A stretch of 64,000 nt of DNA from Noviherbaspirillum sedimenti. GTDB taxonomy: Bacteria; Pseudomonadota; Gammaproteobacteria; Burkholderiales; Burkholderiaceae_D. The stretch spans positions 2,604,001-2,668,000 of the forward strand of contig NZ_QYUQ01000002.1 in the NCBI RefSeq assembly GCF_003590835.1, given 5' to 3'. The position numbers were made by a program, and so were the translations under genes. The notes beneath the pieces were generated by a model, which did no database searches, was not told the origin of the DNA, and saw only the letters and a program-made list of their open reading frames with translations. Of this stretch, positions 59,161 through 64,000 are shown in pieces (the first letter of the stretch is position 1; every line of letters starts with the position of its first letter).

Positions 59161-59553
59161 TTACGGCAGTTCAACAATAGGGTGAGTTTCCAGCGTCCTG
59201 GCACACTTCACGAAAGCCTTGTCGAACGTCTTGAACCCGGTTTCTTTTGCACTCATAGCCAAGTGCAACGCATCGCCAAAGTCCATGCCACCTTCATACC
59301 AATGTAAGGTATATGCCAGCGCATCAAGATTCTGTGGTTTGAAATTTTCTAACCCGCACAATAAGCGAATTGATTTGGCAATTTCTGCCCGTTCGCAATC
59401 ACAACACTCCAGAACCCAAACCAATTCCAGAAATACAGTAATGGGCGCGGTGCAAGCTTCTGAACCATGCAGCAATTTTTCGGCTATATCGGCCTGTGCC
59501 GGCGAATCGTTCAGCAGATAACGAGCGAGGATGTTGGTATCAAGTGCGATCAT
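59161..59553 (-). CDS. vapC: PIN-domain toxin (VapC family)
   Basis: A 130-aa ribonuclease toxin. PIN-domain acidic residues are in IALDTNILARYL (first Asp), PITVFLELVWVLE (Glu), and MDFGDALHLAMSAKE and KTFDKAF (later Asp residues). VapC toxins cleave initiator tRNA or other RNAs. It starts 12 bp after the antitoxin stop, in antitoxin-toxin order. It lies in the small segment between att copies 2 and 3. Confidence 0.9.
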   Translation of the reverse strand: MIALDTNILARYLLNDSPAQADIAEKLLHGSEACTAPITVFLELVWVLECCDCERAEIAKSIRLLCGLENFKPQNLDALAYTLHWYEGGMDFGDALHLAMSAKETGFKTFDKAFVKCARTLETHPIVELP

Positions 59554-59565
59554 CGGGACGGCACC

Positions 59566-59832
59566 TCACTTACTTGCATCGTCTTGCGCCTTGAGCCGGG
59601 CCTTAATGCTGGCCTTGATATCGACATCATCGGGGATCTGCCTGCCCCGCTTGGCAAGGAAGCCCCGCACCTCTCTCGCCGTAACCCTAGGGAATAGCGT
59701 TGTCGGGGTGAGCGTTAAGCCTGTCGCTGTCATGCTGATAACAAATTCTGTGCCGGGCGGCAGGTGGAGGTTATCCCGAATGTTTTTCGGGATAACGATT
59801 TGGCCTTTGCTGGATAGTTTGACGGTTTCCAT
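59566..59832 (-). CDS. vapB: AbrB-type antitoxin (VapB family)
   Basis: An 88-aa antitoxin. The N-terminal swapped-hairpin AbrB domain VKLSSKGQIVIPKNIRDNL binds DNA; the C-terminal half (from about residue 50) should wrap around VapC. An inverted repeat just upstream (59847-59871) is a likely autoregulatory operator. First gene of the pair. Confidence 0.9.
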   Translation of the reverse strand: METVKLSSKGQIVIPKNIRDNLHLPPGTEFVISMTATGLTLTPTTLFPRVTAREVRGFLAKRGRQIPDDVDIKASIKARLKAQDDASK

Positions 59833-59846
59833 GTCGCACCTTGTTT

Positions 59847-59871
59847 GCGGTAAGTCTTGGCATCTTACCGC
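59847..59871 (-). promoter_or_regulatory. candidate VapBC operator palindrome
   Basis: GCGGTAAG (59847-59854) and CTTACCGC (59864-59871), a perfect 8-bp inverted repeat with a 9-bp spacer, 15 bp upstream of the vapB start. A second short repeat ACGCA-g-TGCGT follows at 59875-59885. AbrB-type antitoxins bind such sites. Confidence 0.65.
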
Positions 59872-60028
59872 AATACGCAGTGCGTACCAAGCGGACGTGT
59901 TATTACATGAAAATTCGTTCTACAATTCCAAACTCCCCCGCGCCGGCAAAGGCTTTGCGAGAAGGGAGGATCATGCTTTTGTAGAATGAATTGTTTAAGC
60001 CTTTGAATTGCTTAGTGAATGGGAAGAC

Positions 60029-60074
60029 TTGAAAATCCTTGTGTCGGTGGTTCGATTCCGCCCCGGGCCACCAA
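60029..60074 (+). repeat. att-like direct repeat, copy 3 (tRNA-Phe 3' half)
   Basis: 46 bp identical to 50316-50361. No tRNA 5' half precedes it. It should mark the junction with native chromosome; GC-rich core genes resume at 60284. Confidence 0.9.
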
Positions 60075-60110
60075 ATTCAAAGGCCACCCCGATCGCGGTT
60101 GGGCTTGTCG

Positions 60111-60121
60111 CCCCCCCCCCC
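60111..60121 (+). repeat. 11-C homopolymer tract
   Basis: Eleven consecutive C between att copy 3 and the response regulator gene, the longest homopolymer noticed in the window. It is non-coding and prone to slippage or base-calling error. Confidence 0.9.
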
Positions 60122-60283
60122 GGAAATAGCTACCTCCCCTCCTCGAACAAGCGTGGCTGCAAACAATCTGTTGCGCGGAACATGTTAAATATTGTCAACA
60201 AGGAATTAACAAATTCCCTGTACCGGTAAATCTTGGTAGATTAGAAGCATTCCAAGATTAAAACCAAAACCGGGGCAATTGTT

Positions 60284-60973
60284 ATGCGTATCGCAGTACT
60301 GGATGATGACCACAGTCAGACCGACCTGGTGTGCCAGGTGCTGAAATCGGCCGGCCACACCTGCTATCCCTTCCAGAGCGGCAAGGAGATGCTGAACCAG
60401 TTGCGTCGCGAAAGCTTCGACTTGCTGATCATCGACTGGCAAGTGCCTGACCTGAGCGGCCCCGAGGTTTTGCAGTGGGCGCGCGAAAAACTTTCCGCCA
60501 ACCTGCCGGTGCTGTTCATGACCAGCCGTTCGGGCGAGGATGACATCGTCGCCGGGCTTGCGGCCGGTGCCGACGATTACATGATCAAGCCGATTCGCCG
60601 CGGCGAACTGACCGCGCGGGTACAGGCGCTGCTGCGGCGCGCCTATCCGAACCAGACCAGCGCCGAACAGATCCAGTTCAGCCAGTTTGTGTTCGAACCG
60701 CGCACCGGCCGCCTGACCGCCAACGGCCAGGCGATCGAGGTAACGCAGAAGGAATTCGACCTGGCGCTGCTGTTTTTCCGCAACCTGGGCCGGCCGCTGT
60801 CACGCGCCTATATCCTTGAGGCAGTCTGGTCACGGGATGTCGACATCCCGTCGCGCACCATGGATACCCATGTCTCGCGTGTGCGCAGCAAGCTACAGTT
60901 GCGTCCGGAAAATGGATTTCGGCTGGCGCCAGTGTATAGTTACGGCTATCGTCTGGAACAGATAACCGAATAA
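60284..60973 (+). CDS. OmpR/PhoB-family response regulator
   Basis: A 229-aa two-component regulator. Receiver domain: acidic pocket DDD (7-9), phospho-acceptor Asp 51 in LLIIDWQVPD, and Lys in DDYMIKPIRRGEL. The C-terminal winged helix (about 130-225) ends with TMDTHVSRVRSKL ... YSYGYRLEQ. It is the first gene after the island and is followed by the FecR-LysM and CHASE2 genes, which probably supply signal sensing. Confidence 0.94.
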   Translation: MRIAVLDDDHSQTDLVCQVLKSAGHTCYPFQSGKEMLNQLRRESFDLLIIDWQVPDLSGPEVLQWAREKLSANLPVLFMTSRSGEDDIVAGLAAGADDYMIKPIRRGELTARVQALLRRAYPNQTSAEQIQFSQFVFEPRTGRLTANGQAIEVTQKEFDLALLFFRNLGRPLSRAYILEAVWSRDVDIPSRTMDTHVSRVRSKLQLRPENGFRLAPVYSYGYRLEQITE

Positions 60974-61038
60974 AGCGCTGACCAAACGCATCCAGGCTAC
61001 AAGGCTGGGGGGTTTGCAAGCTGCGCAGGGGAGCCAGC

Positions 61039-62433
61039 ATGCGCACTATCGTCCTTCAATTCTTCCTGATGCTGTTTCTGGCAAGCGGGTTGCCGGCGGC
61101 GTCGGCCAACCCGGCCAACGCCGAGCAAATCACGGTCAACCGCGCCAGCATCGTCTATGCCACGCGTGCCGGCGACACGCTGATGTCCATTGCCGAGCGT
61201 TTCACGACCCGGATCGACAACTGGCACGCGCTCAGCAAGACCAACAATATCGGCAGCGATACCGCGATACCCATTGGCACGCCGATCACGATTCCGGCAG
61301 ACCTGCTGCAGGACGAGCCCAGCGAAGCCAGGGTGATTGCGCTTTCCGGCAGCATCACCGCCAGTTCGCAAGAGGGCAAACAGCTGCTGCTCGGCCTGGG
61401 CGCGAAAATCACCGAAGGCATGCAGATCGATACCGGCAACAACAGCTTCCTGACGCTGGAATTGCCCGACCAGTCGCGCATCTCCCTGCCGTCGAACAGC
61501 CGCATCCGCATCGCCAAACTGCGCATGGCGCGCTATACCAAGAGCCCGCGCACGGAAATCCTGCTCCTCAACGGCAAGATCGAATCCAGGGTCGCGCCGC
61601 TGGAACAGAACAAGGGACGCTTCGAGGTGCGCACGCCGATGGCGGTGGCGGGCGTGCGAGGCACCCAGTTCAGGGTCGGCTTCGGCGCCAATGGCATGGC
61701 CACCGAAGTATTGTCGGGCAAGGTCGAGGTGGCCCGCCCGAACAGCCGGGACAAGCAGAACCTGCATGGCGGCCAGGGCAATATCACCAACGCCAGGACG
61801 GTCGGCAAGCCGGTCGAATTGCTGCCGACGCCACAACTGGCCGGCGCGCCTGTGCGCCAGGACCAGAATGGCGCACAGTTCGTGCTGACCCCGGTGGCCG
61901 GCGCCCAGGCTTACCATGTCCAGGTCGCCACCGACCAGGAAGCGAAAAACATCATACTGGAAGGCCATGCCAAAGGCACCAGGATGAAGCTTGACGGCCT
62001 GCCCAACGGCAGTTATTACGCACGCGTCTCGGCGATCGACAAGCTGGGCCTGGAAGGCCCTGCCAGCACCCATGCCTTCACGCTTGGCGCAGCCCAGCCT
62101 GCGGCAAGCGGCCCGGCGCCCGCCGCGCCCACGGTCGAAGCCGGCGAATCCCGGCAGCTGGCGTTGCGCTGGAACGGCGCCCCTGGCCAGCAATTCCTGG
62201 TGCAGGTAGCGCGCGACCCGGCGTTTTCCTGGCTGGTCTATACCAGCAAGACCACGGCTCCGGAAGCGCGCTTCCCGCGCCCGGCATTCGGCACCTATTA
62301 TGCGCGGGTGCAGGTCAACAATCCGGATGGCAGCGCCAGCCCCTATTCGGCAGCCCAGCCCTTCGTGGTCACCGACCAGTGGATCATCCATGATGGCAAT
62401 CCGATCAACGCCAGGAGCGGCACGGCACGCTGA
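61039..62433 (+). CDS. LysM- and FecR-domain periplasmic protein
   Basis: A 464-aa exported protein. Signal peptide (about 1-23), a LysM domain (YATRAGDTLMSIAERFTTRIDNW, about 40-65), then a FecR domain with FEVRTPMAVAGVRGTQFRVGF (about 195-215) and two fibronectin-like repeats (YHVQVATDQ, FLVQVARDP). The LysM suggests peptidoglycan binding. FecR domains otherwise sense or relay signals with sigma factors, but here the partner gene encodes a CHASE2 protein. It lies 65 bp after the response regulator. Confidence 0.9.
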   Translation: MRTIVLQFFLMLFLASGLPAASANPANAEQITVNRASIVYATRAGDTLMSIAERFTTRIDNWHALSKTNNIGSDTAIPIGTPITIPADLLQDEPSEARVIALSGSITASSQEGKQLLLGLGAKITEGMQIDTGNNSFLTLELPDQSRISLPSNSRIRIAKLRMARYTKSPRTEILLLNGKIESRVAPLEQNKGRFEVRTPMAVAGVRGTQFRVGFGANGMATEVLSGKVEVARPNSRDKQNLHGGQGNITNARTVGKPVELLPTPQLAGAPVRQDQNGAQFVLTPVAGAQAYHVQVATDQEAKNIILEGHAKGTRMKLDGLPNGSYYARVSAIDKLGLEGPASTHAFTLGAAQPAASGPAPAAPTVEAGESRQLALRWNGAPGQQFLVQVARDPAFSWLVYTSKTTAPEARFPRPAFGTYYARVQVNNPDGSASPYSAAQPFVVTDQWIIHDGNPINARSGTAR

Positions 62434-62459
62434 GGCGCGCACGGCAACAATCGCTTTCC

Positions 62460-64000
62460 ATGACATCCAACTGGCTCTCCCCCCTGGTGCGGCGCCTCGC
62501 GGTACGCGAATGGCTGTCAATCCTGGCCGCGATGGTGCTGCTGGCGGGCGGCCTGGGCTGGCAAAACGGGCTGGGGCGACTGGACCAGACCTTGTATGAC
62601 CAATTCATCTCCCAGAGCGGACGACCGGCGCGCGACGATATCCTGATCGTCTCCATTGACGACTATAGCCTGGCCCAACTGGGCCGCTGGCCGTGGCCGC
62701 GCACCCTGCACGCCGAACTGATCGGCCAGATCGCCGCCGCCAGACCGCGCGCCATCGGCCTGGACGTGATCATGTCCGAACCCGAGCTGACGCAAGCCGG
62801 CGGCGAACGCTCCGGCGACCTGGCGCTGGCCGATGTGCTGAAGCAGAACCAGCGTACCGTGCTGCCGGTCGTGATGACCAATGCCGGCGCCGGGCTGAGC
62901 GCAGCTTTGCCGGCGCCTGACGTCGCCAAGGGCGCGCGCGCCTTCGGCCACATCAATCTCGAACATGACAACGACGGCGTGGTGCGCAGCACCTACCTCT
63001 ACGAAGGTCAGAACGGCGTGTGGTGGCCGCATTTTTCACTGGCGCTGCTGCAACTGGCCAATGCCGGCACCCCGGGTGACGGATTGCGCAACGCCAGCGT
63101 GCAGCCCGAGGCGCCGATCGACGGCAAACCGATCAGATTCGGTCACTGGCAGCGCAGCAACCAGTTGCATATCCCGTTTGCCGGCAATAACGGCCATTTC
63201 CGCTCGATTCCCTACGTTTCGGTCTTGCGCGGCGAAGTCCCGCCGCAATTCTTCACTGATAAATATGTGCTGATCGGCGCCACCGCCATCGGCATGACCG
63301 ACTCCTACCCGACGCCGGTATCCGGCGGCGCCGGCGCCATGGCCGGCATCGAGATCAATGCCAACATCCTCGCCAGCCTGCTCGATGGCGAGGCAATCGC
63401 CATCGCCAAACCCTGGCAGGCGGCGCTGTTTTCCGTCCTGCCGGTGCTGGTGGCGCTGTTCGGCTACTTCCTGCTGTCGCCGCGCCTGTCACTGCTGCTC
63501 AACGCCGGCATGCTGCTGCTGACGGTGGCCGCCAGTTATTTCGCCCTGCGCATGGGCGTCTGGTTCGCACCGACGGCAGCCTTGCTGACCCTGCTGATCT
63601 CCTACCCTCTCTGGAGCTGGCGGCGACTGGAAGCGGCGATCGATTACCTCGGGCAGGAATTCATGCGCCTGGACCGGGAACCGCATGTGTTGCCCGAACT
63701 CGCCAGCAGCGACACGATCATCGAAGACGTGCTGGAACGCCGCATGAACGCCATGGAAAATGCGGCGCGGCGGGTACGCGACCTGCGCCAGTTCATTTCG
63801 GATAATCTCGACAGCCTGCCGGATGCGACCCTGGTCACCAATGTGGACGGTCACGTCCTGCTGGCCAACAAGCACGCCAACCAGTACTTCGCACTCGCCG
63901 GCCACCAGGATGTCCAGGGCGCCATGCTGCCCTACCTGTTTTCTTCGCTGGCCGCGCCGGAGCCGATCAACCAGACCATCAGCACGCGTTTCGACTGGTG
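62460..64000 (+). CDS. CHASE2-domain sensor protein (partial, C-terminus beyond window)
   Basis: 513 codons are visible with no stop. N-terminal membrane helix (LSILAAMVLLAGGLGW), then a periplasmic CHASE2 domain (about 35-300: LDQTLYDQFISQSGRPA, DDILIVSIDDYSLAQLGRWPW, GLDVIMSEPE, VLIGATAIGMTDSYPTPVSGG), then three membrane helices (about 320-385). After these comes a cytosolic part with PAS-like sequence LPDATLVTNVDGHVLLANKHANQYF. A kinase or cyclase output domain is expected but lies outside the window. ATG 62460 is 26 bp past the FecR stop. The cognate regulator is probably the gene at 60284. Confidence 0.88.
   Translation, partial: MTSNWLSPLVRRLAVREWLSILAAMVLLAGGLGWQNGLGRLDQTLYDQFISQSGRPARDDILIVSIDDYSLAQLGRWPWPRTLHAELIGQIAAARPRAIGLDVIMSEPELTQAGGERSGDLALADVLKQNQRTVLPVVMTNAGAGLSAALPAPDVAKGARAFGHINLEHDNDGVVRSTYLYEGQNGVWWPHFSLALLQLANAGTPGDGLRNASVQPEAPIDGKPIRFGHWQRSNQLHIPFAGNNGHFRSIPYVSVLRGEVPPQFFTDKYVLIGATAIGMTDSYPTPVSGGAGAMAGIEINANILASLLDGEAIAIAKPWQAALFSVLPVLVALFGYFLLSPRLSLLLNAGMLLLTVAASYFALRMGVWFAPTAALLTLLISYPLWSWRRLEAAIDYLGQEFMRLDREPHVLPELASSDTIIEDVLERRMNAMENAARRVRDLRQFISDNLDSLPDATLVTNVDGHVLLANKHANQYFALAGHQDVQGAMLPYLFSSLAAPEPINQTISTRFDW

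Noticed and set aside
60997..62520. 507-aa minus-strand ORF opposite the FecR gene
   Set aside because: Shadow of the LysM-FecR gene, which has clear domains and a signal peptide.

Overview
The window is a GC-rich chromosomal segment of a Gram-negative betaproteobacterium. Protein family content suggests Burkholderiales, probably Oxalobacteraceae: two Gram-negative porins, Coq7- and UbiH-type ubiquinone hydroxylases, a bactofilin, the order rpe-gph-trpE-trpG-trpD-trpC, and a 16S-Ile-Ala-23S-5S rRNA operon. The placement below order level is inference. Most of the window is housekeeping core genome.

Layout. 1-2.6 kb (minus): tyrS, dtd, a PEBP-family protein and the start of a histidine phosphatase. 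2.7-5.4 kb (plus): an M23 murein peptidase and anmK (peptidoglycan turnover and recycling). 5.4-11.1 kb (minus): erpA, a bactofilin, a coiled-coil membrane protein, argC, a SEC-C/TPR/methyltransferase fusion and an eroded AbiEii-type pair. 11.3-15.2 kb: porin 1, coq7, an OsmC-family protein, a predicted small RNA, then rplM-rpsI. 15.2-20.5 kb (minus): a DUF3025 protein, pyrC, glutamate dehydrogenase and an Atm1-type ABC exporter. 20.6-31.1 kb: yciA, fadD, a lipoprotein aminopeptidase, an M20 hydrolase, a DUF3047 lipoprotein, a beta-hydroxyacid dehydrogenase, glpK, a PagL-like outer-membrane protein and porin 2. 31.3-37.0 kb (minus): a complete rRNA operon. 37-50.3 kb: enoyl-CoA hydratase, a hemerythrin, mltA, a small membrane protein, apaG, the rpe-gph-trp operon with a Trp-codon leader peptide and attenuator hairpin, an M61 peptidase, dsbC, a UbiH-family hydroxylase and tRNA-Phe.

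50.3-60.1 kb is an accessory island inserted at the 3' end of tRNA-Phe. The tRNA 3' half (about 46-51 bp) occurs three times, at 50314, 58887 and 60029, and delimits two tandem segments. The larger one (about 8.6 kb) carries a type III restriction-modification pair, a HEPN-like protein, a trypsin-like protease and a protein with a very acidic tail. The smaller one (about 1.1 kb) carries only a VapBC toxin-antitoxin pair. I see no integrase in either. This island is the part most likely to hold under-described biology.

60.2-64 kb (plus) returns to GC-rich core: an OmpR-type response regulator, a LysM-FecR periplasmic protein and a CHASE2 sensor protein cut by the window end, probably one signalling operon.

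Non-coding highlights are the trp leader/attenuator at 41707-41836, a candidate anti-Shine-Dalgarno small RNA at about 14071-14179 with a promoter and an intrinsic terminator, a hairpin spanning the anmK start, and a 25-codon ORF whose stop overlaps the start codon of porin 2.
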